From: Caprella mutica
Taxonomy: Eukaryota > Arthropoda > Malacostraca > Amphipoda > Caprellidae
Direction of reading: 5' to 3'
Assembly (NCBI GenBank): GCA_947561585.1
Contig: CANNZV010000334.1
Coordinates: 1-64,000 of the forward strand
Length of the DNA stretch: 64,000 nt
Below are positions 11,512 to 25,689 of the stretch, in pieces. The position numbers and the translations under genes are program-made. The notes below the pieces were generated by a model, which had not been told where the DNA came from, searched no databases, and saw only the letters and a program-made list of their open reading frames with translations. Within the stretch, counting starts at the first letter, position 1. Each line of letters starts with the position of its first letter.

Positions 11512-12661
11512 AGTAGTGTAGGTTGAGGGTATTTTCTACAGGGGGTATTGTTGCATGGCTATAATTAGCATATTCGTGGGTGGTGATCGTATGTTTAATA
11601 GGGGGGGGGGGGGGAGATTGACAGGTGAAGAGATTGATGAGTGAAAAGGGTGGTTTTTATATAATTCTGTGTTAAATTGTTACTTAGAAAAAAGGATAGT
11701 TTGACATGTGTAATAAATGTGTTGATGAAATATATATATGTAAGTTTGGTGTAATATCTAAGATGTGTAATTGTGAATTTATTTGTTATATAGAAAAAAA
11801 GGGAGTGTGTGACAGATGAGTAAAGATTTATTTGAAAAGGATAGTAATTTAAGATGTGTTATTTTTTCCAATCGTTATGATTTCAATGTGATATACATAG
11901 AATTAGTATTAATTAAATAAATAGAAATGAAATAGAACTGTTTAGTATATGGAACCAACACAAATTGACATAGTTCACCCAATTAAATTTTCTTTCTAAA
12001 TGTACCATATAGAAAACGATAGAATGAACAGAGGTGGGTATACTGTTCTAAAAAAAATTTAAATGTTATAATATAGATGGGTAATAATTGAAAAGGCTAG
12101 TAATTTATTTTTTTCCAATCGTTATGATTTCAATCTGCTATACATTGAATTAGTACCAATTAAATAAATAGAAATGAAATAGAACTGTTTGGTATATGGA
12201 CCAAAAAAAAAAATTGACATAGTTCAACCTATTAAATTTTCTTTCTAAATGTACCATATAGAAAACAATAGAATGAACAGAGGTGGGTATACTGTTCTAA
12301 AAAATATTTTTAAATATAGTTTATATGAAATAATATTATTTAAGATATAATGTAGGCTCCATCCATCCATCTTCTTCTTCTTCTTGGATTCCAAGAGGTG
12401 TTGTCCAGGCGTAGTTTCAATAAAATAACATACACCTCTAGTGATCGCCAATTTGACTTTAAACAAGTTAGCGATCAGAAGAGGTGAATAGATTTTATTA
12501 TTTTCTCACAGAAGTATCAACTACTTAATGCTAAAGAAATTTTTTCTTTAAATTTTCATTAAAAAGACATTTTCTATATATATATATTACAATGAATTCA
12601 CCAACACTGAATATTAATACATTAATTTAAAAAAAGAAATTGAACATTTTAAAAGTAAATG
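11512..12661. repeat. Polinton left terminal inverted repeat (1,150 bp)
   Basis: It matches the complement of 40764-46997 once Copia is removed (1,148 bp). It contains a G homopolymer near 11600-11613 and an internal tandem duplication of about 247 bp (marker TTTTCCAATCGTTATGATTT at about 11866 and 12113) present in both TIRs. A 73-codon frame on the minus strand (12245-12466) is identical in both arms, but I have no evidence it is translated. Confidence 0.9.
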
Positions 12662-13549
12662 TCTATTATAGAAAAATTCACTTATTAAATCGTTCAGGTG
12701 GACCCTACATTAAATCGTTCAGGTAGAGCCCACTTCATCAACATGTCCAGCTTGATCTTCTTACACTTTTGCATTGCATATCTTCTGATGACATCCTCTA
12801 GATATTCATCACTGATCTCATCTTCATCTTTCTTCACACTATTCACTTTCTTCCTCTTCTCTCCAACCACGACAACATCTTCAGAAAGATTTTCATTTTC
12901 TTTCCCTAAATCAATAGGAATGGCTTTCCTTGGTCTTCGAGGTACAGTAGCTCTTTTTCGTTTTACAGGTGGAGGGTTTTTGTTTTGAGTAATATTATTA
13001 TTTGCAGGAGTAATCTTGATTCTCTTAGGAACAGATACACCAGTAATGTTTGGTGTTGAAGATATGTTTGAACATGAAGGAACTAGAATATGATAAAATA
13101 ATACCCATTAAAATTTATATCATTTTTTTCTATTTGATTCGAAATAACACTATCAACTGAATGTTGCATTCGCTATTCGAGAGGATTGAAATAATTAATA
13201 TAAAATATACACACACACACCTGGTTCAAGTTGTGTTAAAATCCCATAGTCATCTGGTAATGTTCCATTTTCAAAGGCTTCTTTCAAAGTCACCAAAGAC
13301 TCAGTTGCAACTCTCCCCATCTCCTCTGCACTCAAATGTAGATAATGCTTTTGCGATTCTATAAAATATATATAAATTAATCACCCACCACCCATCCAAT
13401 CAGATTATTTGATCAAATAAATTTATTCATTTAAATAATGATAAAAAGATAAACTCACCAATTTCCTTTCTCTGTCTCTTGACATCACTTCCCAGGCAGC
13501 AAAACAACGTCGGTACGACATTGTATTAGCATTGTAACATTGTATCAAG

Positions 13550-15720
13550 GTCGTCTTGTTGTTTCACAATGTTGTGCGAACATCGATACAACGTTGTGAA
13601 TTTAGTCAATCACATATTAACGTTGGCACAACATCGGACGAACATCGAACAACAATGTGAATTAAGTAGATCATTCAGCAATGTTCGTACAACATCGGAT
13701 GGACATCAAATAACAATCTGAAATTAGTAGGTCATTCAACAATGTTCGTACAACATCGGATGGACATCGAATAACTATCTGAAATTAGTAGGTCTTTCAA
13801 CAATGTTCGTAAAACATCGGATGGACATCGAATAACATTCTGAAATTAGTAGGTCATTCAACAATGTTCGTACAACATCGGATGGACATCGAATAACTAT
13901 CTGAAATTAGTAGGTCTTTCAACAATGTTCGTACAACATCGGATGGACATCGAATAACAATCTGAAATTAGTAGGTCATTACACAATGTTCGTACAACAT
14001 CGGATGGACATCAAATATCTATCTGAAATTAGTAGGTCATTACACAATGTTCGTACAACATCGGATGGACATCAAATAACTATCTGAAATTAGTAGGTCA
14101 TTACACAATGTTCGTACAACATCGGATGGACATCGAATAACATTCTGAAATTAGTAGGTCATTCATTAATGTTCGTACAACATCGGACCAACATCGAATA
14201 ATAATGTGAAATTAGTAGGTCATTACACAATGTTCGTACAATATCGGACCAACATCGAATAATAATGTGAATTAAGTAGGTCATTCAACAATGTTCGTAC
14301 AACATCGGATGGACATCGAATAACTATCTGAAATTAGTAGATCATTCAGCAATGTTCGTACAACATCGGATGGACATCAAAACATCAAATAACAATCTGA
14401 AATTAGTAGGTCATTCAACAATGTTCGTACAACATCGGATGGACATCGAATAACTATCTGAAATTAGTAGATCATTCAGCAATGTTCGTCAACATCGGAT
14501 GGACATCAAATAACAATCTGAAATTAGTAGATCATTCAGCAATGTTCGTAAAACATCGGATGGACATCAAATAACTATCTGAAATTAGTAGGTCATTACA
14601 CAATGTTCGTACAACATCGGACCAACATCGAATAATAATGTGAAATTAGTAGGTCATTACACAATGTTCGTACAACATCGGATGGACATCGAATAACATT
14701 CTGAAATTAGTAGGTCATTCATTAATGTTCGTACAACATCGGACCAACATCGAATAATAATGTGAAATTAGTAGGTCATTACACAATGTTCGTACAATAT
14801 CGGACCAACATCGAATAATAATGTGAATTAAGTAGGTCATTCAACAATGTTCGTACAACATCGGATGGACATCGAATAACTATCTGAAATTAGTAGATCA
14901 TTCAGCAATGTTCGTACAACATCGGATGGACATCAAATAACAATCTGAAATTAGTAGGTCATTCAACAATGTTTGTACAACATCGGATGGACATCGAATA
15001 ACATTCTGAAATTAGTAGGTCATTCATTAATGTTCGTACAACATCGGACCAACATCGAATAATAATGTGAAATTAGTAGGTCATTACACAATGTTCGTAC
15101 AATATCGGACCAACATCGAATAATAATGTGAATTAAGTAGGTCATTCAACAATGTTCGTACAACATCGGATGGACATCGAATAAGTATCTGAAATTAGTA
15201 GATCATTCAGCAATGTTCGTACAACATCGGATGGACATCAAATAACAATCTGAAATTAGTAGGTCATTCAACAATGTTCGTACAACATCGGATGGACATC
15301 GAATAACTATCTGAAATTAGTAGATCATTCAGCAATGTTCGTACAACATCGGATGGACATCAAATAACAATCTGAAATTAGTAGGTCATTCAACAATGTT
15401 CGTACAACATCGGATGGACATCAAATAACAATCTGAAATTAGTAGGTCATTCAACAACGTTCGTACAACATCAGACAAACATCGAATAACAATTTGAAAT
15501 TAATAGGTCATTCAACAACGTTGGAACAACATCGGAAAGCATCGAATAACAGTGAATTAGGTAGGTCATTCACCAATGTTGGTACAACATCGTACGAACA
15601 TAGATTAATATTTTGAATTTAGTAGGTCATCCATCAATGTTGGTACAATATCGGACGAACCTCTATAACTAATGTGAATTATATTGTTCATTCACCAATT
15701 CTATGACACAGCGGATGAAC
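13550..15720. repeat. 61-bp satellite array with higher-order structure (about 35 copies)
   Basis: The unit contains AATGTTCGTACAACATCGG, GGACATCGAATAAC and TCTGAAATTAGTAGGTCATT. Variants alternate (GGATGGACATC versus GGACCAACATC; AACTATCTG versus AATAATGTG). One multi-unit block recurs near 14130, 14690 and 15000. Outer units at both ends are more diverged. The TGTTCGTACAACA core is an imperfect palindrome. Confidence 0.9.
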
Positions 15721-16427
15721 ATTGCCTGTTTTATCCCCTTATTTAATAAAGAGCAATATGTGAAGATTTATATATAATTTTTTTTTGTTTGTAACTTCTT
15801 TAGAAATAATAATCAATGTTCATTTAGATGAAATTCGTAAAGTGGCTACGAGATTTTGTACATAAATGTTTTTTTTTTTAAATAAAGAAGATAAGTAAAG
15901 TGTATACGCTTCAACTATAAATATAATTGCCATTGAACAATATTATCTATTTGTGAGAAACTGTAGTGTGAGATTTTGAGCACTTAATAAATGCCGTCAT
16001 TTATGACGGGCACCGGTACACTAGTAATGTAAATCCCACCTATATAATAAAACCCCAGAAACATTTATTTACTTATTTACTTATTTGCTTATTTATTTGT
16101 TTATATATTTTTTTTTGTCCGTAATTTCTCCTATCTAAAAACATTAACTAACAATTAAATTTCTTTATGGCAAGCTGTATCATGAATACAGACTGCTAAA
16201 ATAATAATAATGCAGAGAAATTTTTTCTTCATTTTGGAGTTTATAGAAAAATATAAATATTTTGAAAATTATTAATAATAATGTAATCATGATACGCACG
16301 GGATTAAATTTAATTATTTAATTCTTATGTTTTTATTTCAATGAGAGAGTACACTTTTAACGGGTTAAGAGCCAAAATTGAAACTTTGAAACACGTTATT
16401 TTTAACGGGAAAATACACTAGTAACAT
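15721..16427. other. Non-coding segment between the satellite and the 2.4 kb element
   Basis: AT-rich with a degenerate TTTA/CTTA microsatellite at about 16060-16112 and a short direct repeat (TACACTAGTAA near 16018 and 16415). No coding frame. Confidence 0.5.
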
Positions 16428-18894
16428 CCCAGCAAACATGAATGTATCTATTCGATGTCTATACGACTCTGTGAAACCTCTCTTCCGACATGGAATACCA
16501 GTAACAAATTAGACATGGTGACATCAAGTAGACATCAAACCGATATCCGTTTGCACCGCTAAACCGCATCACATCAAGTATATTTGGCATCGAAGCGATA
16601 CCGTTATACAGCGTTGAATAGAAAGATAAATTACGACATCCAACATACATAGGGATTCTCCATCGAACAGACGCCTAATTATATATCTAATATGCTTCGA
16701 AACGATATCCACTTGCATCCAATAAATAAATAAATTAAAATTGAAAACCTTTACTTCAATGATATAACGTACTGTACGTTTAGATGCATATCAATTTGAT
16801 TAATTTTACATAATGTTATATATAAATTAAATGGGAAGAAATGAAGTGACGTGTCCGGGTATCGTTCGTGGGTCCAACCATCGTCGTGCCTGTAGCTCTG
16901 TCACTTTGCCACCGTGAATGCATTTGACTAAAAAATTTTTGATATTAAACTACCCGGAGATACTTGAAGATATTTTAAAGTGAATAGAACAATATATACA
17001 AGCACCGCTTTTATAACCAAAATCACAACTTATTCTTATTACAAATAGTAATGAGTTGGTCATATTTTTATAAAATTGTAACTCCTTGAAAATTTGGTTC
17101 TCTATGAGTTCAAATTAAAGAAAATATTTAGAGGCCACGACTTAGAATAAAGATGAAAGCTCTGTGATGAAAGTTCAAAGTAATGAATGCATTAATTAAA
17201 ATTTGACCATAGATTAACTCTCACTCAGTAAATATAGGTCATAATAGTTGAGTAATTAGTCTGATATTTTGACTTATATAATTGTGTTTCATTGAACAAT
17301 CAGGAATTTTGTGCTCTGTGAAATATTTTTAGCAATAGGGTATATGTTCCAAGTTATTAATAGGGTCTATATTTTTTTGAACACGTGATAAAGGAAAATA
17401 TAATCATTATTATTAAACCACTATTTAATTAGTAACATAATAGCTGAAGGTATGATACCATTTGAAATAAAAGTTAAATAATAGGTAGTTATTATATATA
17501 GATTTATTGAGTCCGATTATCACTTTAAGTTTGATGATCTATAATGTGAATCACTGAATTTTAATAGTCTCATTTGCAGCTTTTGGCACTAGGTGAAAGC
17601 TCAAGTTATCGGATATGGGGTTCCGCATTTTACGTAGAAAAATTATTTATGTATTAATTTCTATTTCTAAACTTGTATTTTACGTACTGGTATCATGGAT
17701 ACCAATTTAGGTAAGAATTTAATAATGATAATTATTATATTTATTTCTTACATATTCGAAAATGTGGAACCGTCCGATAACAGAGAATTTACTCTAAAAT
17801 GGAACATGTTAAATAGCCCACCAACTTTTAATTATTGACGTTAAGTAGAGGTTTAACCAGAGGCCATGTCGCTGACGTCAAAAGGAAATGAATTACAAGG
17901 GACTGGAAGAAGCAGTCAGAAAAGAAAGTGGCTAGATGGACAAAGTCACGAAGCTCATGGATGCTGAAAAGCTACTCCGTGATTGCTGTCACTTACCTAG
18001 TAATGTGGCTGCACTCAAGGAAGGAAGAGGGAAATGAAGAGGAGAGGTGATAGTAAATGAAATCTACGAGCCTACCTAACACAAAATCTAAGACCTCGTA
18101 CGTAATTGTAGAGCGCTATCCTCTTAAACTGCATGGAGAGTTAAAAACACTATATACATGGTAAATATAAAATAGACAATACATAATCCAAACTACAACA
18201 GTTTGGACGCCACCCCCTTCTCTTCTATTCACCAATGACAGCTTCAGGAGCCCCTCCGGGCTTATTTACAATAAGCAGTTTAGATAGATTCATCACATTA
18301 AATGCAGCCATCGAAAAATCACTTGATTGGTTATCCATTTCGTTTTCACAGTACTGGAGGAACATTGTTCAACAACCGATGTTCCAATATCGCTTACTTT
18401 TCGTTGATCCAGTTCACAATCGCACCAGCGTGCCAATGCTCAATCGTAAACTTACAACTGCCGTAGTCCCCTATAAGTGTATTAATTATTGGGAATAGTT
18501 TAAAGGGAGCACTACATATGTTATATAGAAAGCTACAATCCAATTGAATAGAAATTATTCTTACATTTCTATACGTATTATAAAACAGGAAGATAAGAAA
18601 ATGAATTTCCAAATTTGAAACGATTTTTTAAAACTACGTATCGGTTTTCGCACTTCTGGTCGAAGTATAAATTCATATATCGTTTGGAAACAGACATGCT
18701 GACGTCAAGATGATGCTGTTAAAACCATGAATAGGTTTTCGTGTTTCTACTCGGAGTGTAAATTCAGATATCATTTAGAAACAGACATTCTGATATCTAC
18801 TATGAGTCGAAATGGTTGCTAAGTCGATACCCACCGTTAGCGCTACGAATTCGACAGCAAACGGCATCGAATCGACATTCATATGTTTGTTGGG
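16428..18894 (+). mobile_element. CCCAGCAAACA-type TIR element, copy A (2.47 kb)
   Basis: Ends CCCAGCAAACATGAATG and the complement of CCCAACAAACATATGAATG, flanked by AT on both sides. Copies B (47973-50867) and C (52336-54749) share order and sequence throughout. Subterminal DNA is dense in GACATC/GATATC motifs. The interior carries the DAEK-LLREC coding-like module (about 17960-18110) and derivatives of the palindromic MITE. No transposase frame. Confidence 0.8.
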
Positions 18895-19032
18895 ATATAA
18901 TATATCATTTAATAACGTTAGTAGAAGATCTGACAGGCATTAGTAAGCAAGGAGAATTTACTTGATTTTATTATGTAATTTTACTACAGCATTTTAACAT
19001 ACGGTACTTTATAGTGATGCGATTCTAGTAGT

Positions 19033-19475
19033 CTGATAGTACATTATCACATGGTCTCTTTTCTCTTATAGTACATCATCACAGTGACTCTTTTCTCTGA
19101 TAGTACACCATCGCAGTGACTCTTTTCTCTGATTGTACATCATCACAGTGACTCTTTTCTCTGATAGTACACCATCACAGTGACTCTTTTCTCTGATAGT
19201 ACACCATCACAGTGACTCTTTTCTCTGATAGTACACCATCACAGTGACTCTTTTCTCTGATAGTACATTATCACAGTGACTCTTTTCTCTGATAGTACAT
19301 CATCACAGTGACTCTTTTCTCTGATAGTACATCATCACAGTGACTCTTTTCTCTGATAGTACATCATCACAGTGACTCTTTTCTCTGATAGTACATCATC
19401 AAAGTGACTCTTTTCTCTGATAGTACATCATCACAGTGACTCTTTTCTCTGATAGTACATCATCACAGTGACTCT
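19033..19475. repeat. 32-bp minisatellite, about 14 copies
   Basis: The unit TAGTACATCATCACAGTGAC followed by TCTTTTCTCTGA repeats with very few changes (CATC/CACC/CATT), so the array is young. Confidence 0.95.
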
Positions 19476-20030
19476 TGAAATATAATAGCTGAAACTAAAT
19501 TATCAGATAGGTAATATTTAAAAATAATAGTTAATAAATAACAACTAGATAATTAACGTATACATCTTTTTTTATTTCTTTAGGTACCTGTTTTGTTATA
19601 CAATTGTTCAAAAAGGGATATTGCGTCATTTCTTTGTTTAAAAACAATGAAGCTGCAACACTGCTAACCTATCCGAATTCCTGCAATTTACAGTCAGTGT
19701 TAGTTTTCGGAAAAAATAGGGTGAAACATGACAGAATAAATAACAATTATAAATCCAAATGAATATAAACTATATTTATTTTTAATATACGTAGATATTA
19801 TTCTTTTGTTTTCTCTCTGTCATTAGAAAATTATTATTCAACTGTAAATTGCGACATTTCTTATGCTATAAACAGTGGAATGGCAACACCGCTTTATAAC
19901 CGTTTTCCCGCTTTTCGAAATAGCGTTCAGTTTTCAGCCGAGATCAATGTGAATCATTTCGATCTGTGTTACTTCATCTGCTACAAAACTTCTTGTGTTA
20001 AAACCTAGAAAAAATATTTAAAAAGCAATT
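19476..20030 (+). other. Non-coding segment
   Basis: AT-rich with a GC-richer, promoter-like patch at about 19850-19960 before the short frame at 20031. Nothing else definable. Confidence 0.4.
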
Positions 20031-20275
20031 ATGTATCTTAGGAACTATTATAAAATAAAAAAATCTTGTAGTGACTTTGCAAGTGAACTTTTAAGTGAAA
20101 ATGCTCTTCCTCTCTTCTCGGTCTGTCCTCGGACTCCCAAGACAATAGGTAACCCTGTCATTGAACAAAGTGAGAATATTATGAAAACAACTCTGAAAAT
20201 AATGTTGATGTGCACTCATTGAATGAACACCTTTCAGAGAGGTGTTCCACAAATTTTTCAGATCAACCAGATAAA
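20031..20275 (+). pseudogene. Possible start of a transposon gene, unrecognised
   Basis: An ATG-initiated frame (MYLRNYYKIKKSC...) runs to 20222. A second, polar Asn/Ser-rich frame overlaps its end and closes at about 20275. The shift between frames suggests a broken or spliced gene. It lies within the 13 kb element, so it could be a remnant of its own protein, but no domain is visible. Confidence 0.25.
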
Positions 20276-22999
20276 TAAGCAGTCATGATACGGTGATACA
20301 TACCATCATCATCATACCTGTAACCTATTCAGTGTACTAGTTAAATGTGTGTATGTGTCTTGCTCCAGTTTTTATTTGGTGCACTGAACTACTCTGATTT
20401 TTTCAAAAATCTGATAGGTAGTAAATAGGTAGGTAGCTGCCAACATTTTTCATCAATTTGTCTAGGTACCTAGTCCTTCAACATTTTTCCAGTTTCTCCT
20501 CCAAAAATTAATGGTAATACCTAGGTATATGAATTACCTAATATCTACCTAGCTAAATATCCTCCATCATTGCAGGAATTTTTTTATTAGAGAAATTGAA
20601 GCTATCTCTCGAGATATCTTTGAAATTTACCACCAAATACAATCTGGGTCTTGCTTCCATACTCTTATAAATTCATAATTTTTCCATTACTCAGTCTGTA
20701 TTTGGCAATCTGAACTCTGAATTAAATTTGATAGGCTAACTTAGATGAAAACTCGGTCTGTATTTGGGCTTGGCCCAGACTCCCAGTCTGTATTTCGTGG
20801 TAAATTCCACCGAAAAATAGGTGCTTTCTGTAAAAAGTCAGTGGAATTTTTTGCACCAAATACAGACCGGGACTTGGCGATGAACTCTACTAATTATTCC
20901 TAGAATTTAGGTCAGAATGTATTTTTTCAGAATTTTTCCCCTCTGTGTCTGATAATAATATTCTAGCCAAGGTCCCAGACCCAAGGTGGTGGATTTTTAG
21001 CTATACCTATTTATTCCCCAGTCTGTATTTCGGTGGAATTTTTTCCCCTTTAAAAATAATATTGTGACAAAGTCTTTTGATTTTTAGCTATTTATTCCTA
21101 TGTTACCATTAATTTTTGATGGATAAATTGTGAAAATGTTGGTGGATCAGCCAAATTACTGGAAATTTATGGTGGATTTTTTCAGCTTTTTTGAAAAAGT
21201 CAGTGGGATTTTGTGCACCAAATACAAATTAGTTTATTCCTATGATATAATGATACCATTAATTGTTGGTGGATTAATAAAGAAAATGTTGGTTGATCCC
21301 GAATCTTGATCTGTATTTGGTTCACAAAGTCTCACTGAGACACTGACTTTTAAAAAAACTGAAAAAATCCAACATAAATTTCCAGTAGCTAATTGACTAA
21401 TTCAGCTGATCCACCAAGATTTTCTCAATCTATCCACCGTAATGAATGGTACCTAACATTCTAACATAGGAATAAATAGTTATTAGGGTGGGTAAGTTCC
21501 GTGTTATCGCACGATTCCATATTTTCAAACACGTAAAAATCTTTATATAATAATCATTATTCAACTTTTATTTCAATTGGTATCCATGATACCAATTAGA
21601 ATAGAAGTTAAATAATAATTATAGAGATCTACCAACTTTCCAAGTAGCTAATAAAATAAAGCATGTCCAAACTCGCCATTTTAATGGCGATTTTGTGACA
21701 GTTATTTTGAGCCCTTCAATTGCAAATGGCGAGTTTTATCTATTTTTCTCCTATGCTACAATACATGTTTTAAAGTATGGACAAAGTCGCCACTTGGCAC
21801 TTGCCAGTATATTGGCAACTTTTGAGGGTTTAAATGAGTTGAAAAACATGTAAATAACGATTAAATAACTCCCAAAACAGTCTCAAGAGATGCACATGCA
21901 TCAGACTAAGAGCATAAACTGCACAATGATGTTTCCAAGTGTAAAATCTTTAGTAGAGAGTCAAATTTCTCCTTTAAATTATCTTAAATGTGGCGACCTT
22001 GTTCCATTTTCTCACTAAACTTGTGACTTTCCTGCCACACCTTGAAACATGGACTACAATGTTATTTTGGAGAGAATTTATGAAAAATTTATCATTTTGG
22101 AGAGAATTTGTTGAATTTTGGAGAGAGCTGGAGAGACAAATGGCGAGTTTATGAGAGATGCTATTTTACTTGCCGGGCGGGTGACTTTGCCAGAATATTA
22201 TTTTCAAAGGGGCTAAATTCTAGTGACGATGACCCCAGTCTGCAGAATATGGGATGTTTTTAACATTTTCTATGCGAACAATTCCTAATTTCCTCCTATA
22301 TTTACATGTATTTTACATTTCTACTGAGAAAAAGTCTAAATATTATAATATAGAGGATTTCTTGGAGAACAGTTTACCAGTTCCTGCAGTCGCCAGTCTG
22401 GAATTCTACTGACATATCGATGAAATTTACCATAAAATATAGACTGGATTTAGGTTAGATCAGCCAAATTAAAATTATTGCAAATTCTTAGTGAATTTTT
22501 TAACCTTTTTAAAAAAAGTCAGTGGGATTTTGTGCACCAAATACACCAAATTGTATTTGATGATAAATTCCAATGATATGACGACAGATATTCAATTTCT
22601 CTAATAAAATAATTCCTGCAATATCGAAGGATATTTAACTATTAATTCCTATATTAAAGTATATTATCATTAATTTTTGAAGGGGAAACTGGAAAAATGT
22701 TGGAGGACTAGACCAGTCACCAATTGATGAAAAATGTTGGCAGCTATTTCTCAGATTTTTGAAAAAGTCAGAGGAGTTCTGTGCACCAAATACAGACTGG
22801 ATTTTTGAATACTGAAGCCAGTGTGCATTTGAATGATTTGATGATCATTTCAACTGATATTTGGGAAGATTGAACTAAACTTCAGAAATATTCTATTTTG
22901 ATCATTCATATATTTACAGATTAATTTGGTGTTTTCCTTTATATATTTATTTCAGTCCATTCTTTTATTGCAGTCAATTATCTTTTAACAAGTAACCAA
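20276..22999. repeat. Dispersed unclassified repeat region, partly shared with 59.8-61.3 kb
   Basis: No coding frames. Many short scattered repeats of TCTGTATTTGG and its complement CCAAATACAGA, and of GGTAAATTCCA. A block at about 21656-22190 (begins GCATGTCCAAACTCGCC) recurs at 60538-60780, and a block at about 22560-22800 recurs at 61030-61280. A palindromic MITE copy lies at about 21500-21625. Confidence 0.6.
21500..21625. repeat. Palindromic MITE, near-complete copy
   Basis: Centred on TTGGTATCCATGATACCAATT with arms AACTTTTATTTCAA / TAGAATAGAAGTT and outer AACACGTAAAAATC. Same family as 4155-4292. Confidence 0.6.
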
Positions 23000-24130
23000 G
23001 TTTGTTCTTTTTTTGCAACATTGTAATTTGACTTTGTAAATTACTCAATTTAGATAATATCAATCCATTCTTTTTGCAACATTGGAAGTTACTTAATTTA
23101 CTCTCAGTCTGTTCTTTTTGCAACATTGTAAGTTATTTAATTTACTATCAGTCCATTCTTTTTTGCATCATTGGAAGTTAATTAATTAACTGTATTATAC
23201 TTTTAAAAAGTATCTGGTATCAACTTGGTATTGGTATCGGTTGCCAGAATTTTAAAGTAACTGTAATTGGTAATGGTATCGGTTACTAATATGATATCGG
23301 TGCATATCTACTTATTTACTATCAGTCCATTCTTTTTTGCAACATTGGAAGTTAATTAATTAACTGTATTATACTTTTAAAAAGTAACTGGTATCAGACT
23401 TGGTATTGGTGTCGGTTACCAGAATTCTAAAGTGACTGTAGCTACTTGGTACTGGTATCGGTTACTAATATGGTATTGGTGCATCTCTACTTAATTTACG
23501 ATTAGTCTGTTCTTTTTTGCAACATTGGAAGTTGTTTAATTTACTATCAGTCCATTCTTTTTTGCATCATTGGAAGTTAATTAATTAACTGTATTATACT
23601 TTTAAAAAGTATCTGGTATCAACTTGGTATTGGTATCGGTTGCCAGAATTTTAAAGTAACTGTAATTGGTAATGGTATCGGTTACTAATATGGAATAGAT
23701 GAATATCTACTTAATTTACTATCAGTACGTTCTTTTTGCGACATTGTAAGTTAATGAATTAACTGTATTATACTTTTAAAAAGTATCTAGTATTGGACTT
23801 GGTATTGGTATCGGTTATCAGAATTTTAAAGTAACTGTAATTGGCACTGGTATCGGTTACTAATATGATATCGGTGCATATCTACTTATTTACTATCAGT
23901 CCATTCTTTTTTGCAACATTGGAAGTTAATTAATTAACTGTATTATACTTTTAAAAAGTAACTGGTATCAGACTTGGTATTGGTGTCGGTTACCAGAATT
24001 CTAAAGTGACTGTAGCTACTTGGTACTGGTATCGGTTACTAATATGGTATTGGTGCATCTCTACTTAATTTACGATTAGTCTGTTTTTTTTTGCAACATT
24101 GGAAGTTATTTAATTAACTATCGGTCTGTT
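23000..24130. repeat. Complex tandem repeat, units of about 170-230 bp
   Basis: Each unit has CAGTCCATTCTTTTTTGCAA, the palindrome ATACTTTTAAAAAGTAT (near 23193, 23363, 23590, 23766, 23938) and TGGTATCGGTTACTAATATG. A larger segment of about 575 bp is itself repeated (23320 onward and 23895 onward are nearly identical), so there are two levels of repetition. Confidence 0.8.
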
Positions 24131-24829
24131 TTTTTTTTCACATACAAATATCTTTCAATCAGTTAGATTATCAAAGAAATTGTCTGATTTTTATGCCTAG
24201 CTATTGCTTATTGGTGAACTTATGATTAATTTATTAATTCAAGTAGCTATCTTTATATAATATTAGTCATTAATATAATTGTATTTTTATGTATATAAAT
24301 GTATGAAATCAAAATTTTGTTTATATGCTGTTCAGGGTTTATCAAGGTAGGTTTCCTCCAAAGTGGGAAACTGAAAACCATTTGGGGGAATCCTAAATTA
24401 GCTATTCTTATTACTTATCCAAGGACTTTATGATGTCTGTATCCTCCTTTGATTTATAATTAATAATTACTTTACCAATCAACATAGCTAAAATTCCACT
24501 TGACTTAGCTAGAATATTACTCTTAAAGGGAAAAAATTCCATTTACAAGTCACAGTTGGTGGAATTTACCATGAATTATAGTCTGGGCTATGTCTAATCT
24601 AAACGACTGAATGCGTTTTGCAATGTCTGTTAACGTTTCTTGTAATTATTCAATTTACTTATACAGATGAAATACATTTTGTTTTTATTAAATACTTCTA
24701 TTCATTTGAATAGTGATAACAGTTTAAATTATTTTGCATGTGTAAGGTGTTGGTGGAAATGCTCCTTGTACTACTTAATTTCTATTTTAATCCTTAATGA
24801 AGATCTAAATGTTTCTTCTGGCAGGGGGC

Positions 24830-24874
<45 letters not shown>

Positions 24875-25235
24875 TTAATTATCCTTTTCATTTCAGTTAT
24901 GATCCTTGATGTCTGTATTCTCAACACCCATCAGCATGGCTGCTCCACCCCACTCAACAGCAAATAGAATGGCGAATGTAGCTACATCTTATCGACACCT
25001 TGATATGACATCGATAGTCCTACTGCAGGAGAGATAAATGTAAGGAGAGATAAATGATGCACATTCAATGATTAACAGCCTTGGTGCTCATGATGTAACC
25101 TATTGAGATCCATGGTACCTTGTCTGTTGTTATTTGTGTACATCTCTTAACTGAACTACTAGCAGTTTCTTCATGAAATCACACATCTCTTGATATATTT
25201 CACTTGATAAGTGTAAGTATTGCAACAAGCATTAC
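24131..25235. other. Non-coding segment with a long poly(A) run
   Basis: A run of about 37 A residues at 24834-24871 follows GGGGGCCTTT. No retroposon body can be recognised upstream and there is no RNA gene signature. The remainder is plain AT-rich DNA. Confidence 0.5.
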
Positions 25236-25610
25236 ATGCATCCCCTTGAAATCGAGGGAATATCCATTCACTTTCATATTTCCATTCCCTCGTTAATGAG
25301 GGGATAACTGTTTTGATATTCCCTTTCTCTTCCCCTAGGGAAGATTCCAGGAATATTTATATTTTAATTCCCTCTTGTTCCCCTTGATATCGAGGGAATA
25401 TCCATTCACTTTCATATTTTTATTCCCTTGTTAATGAGGGGATAACTGATTTGATATTCCCTTTCTGTTCCCTTGATATCCAGGGAATATTTATATTTTT
25501 ATTCCCTCTTGTTCCCCTTGATATCGAGGGAATATCCATTCACTTTCATATTTTCATTCCCTTGTTAACAAGGGGATAACTGTTTTGATATTCCCTTTCT
25601 GTAGAGTTGA
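25236..25610. repeat. Tandem array of GGGAATAT/ATTCCC repeats (about 2.5 units of 130 bp)
   Basis: Blocks of CCCCTTGATATCGAGGGAAT, CCATTCACTTTCATATTT, ATTCCCTTGTTAATGAGGGG and GATATTCCCTTTCTGTTCCC repeat in order. Each block contains inverted GGGAATA/TATTCCC pairs. Confidence 0.75.
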
Positions 25611-25689
25611 TATTGAGGCAATATTGTGTATGATATTCCCCAATATTGACACAATATTGGGGCAATATTGTCCTAATAATTTTTGCTTC

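Noticed and set aside
13550..15720. Regular repeats resembling a CRISPR array (also 19033-19475)
   Set aside because: Units are contiguous tandem repeats without unique spacers, in eukaryotic DNA.
24834..24871. Poly(A) tail of a retroposed transcript
   Set aside because: No recognisable retroposon body or target duplication; could be a simple homopolymer.
24667..24909. 80-codon ORF reading through the A-run
   Set aside because: Carries a homopolymer-encoded Lys run and no conserved content.
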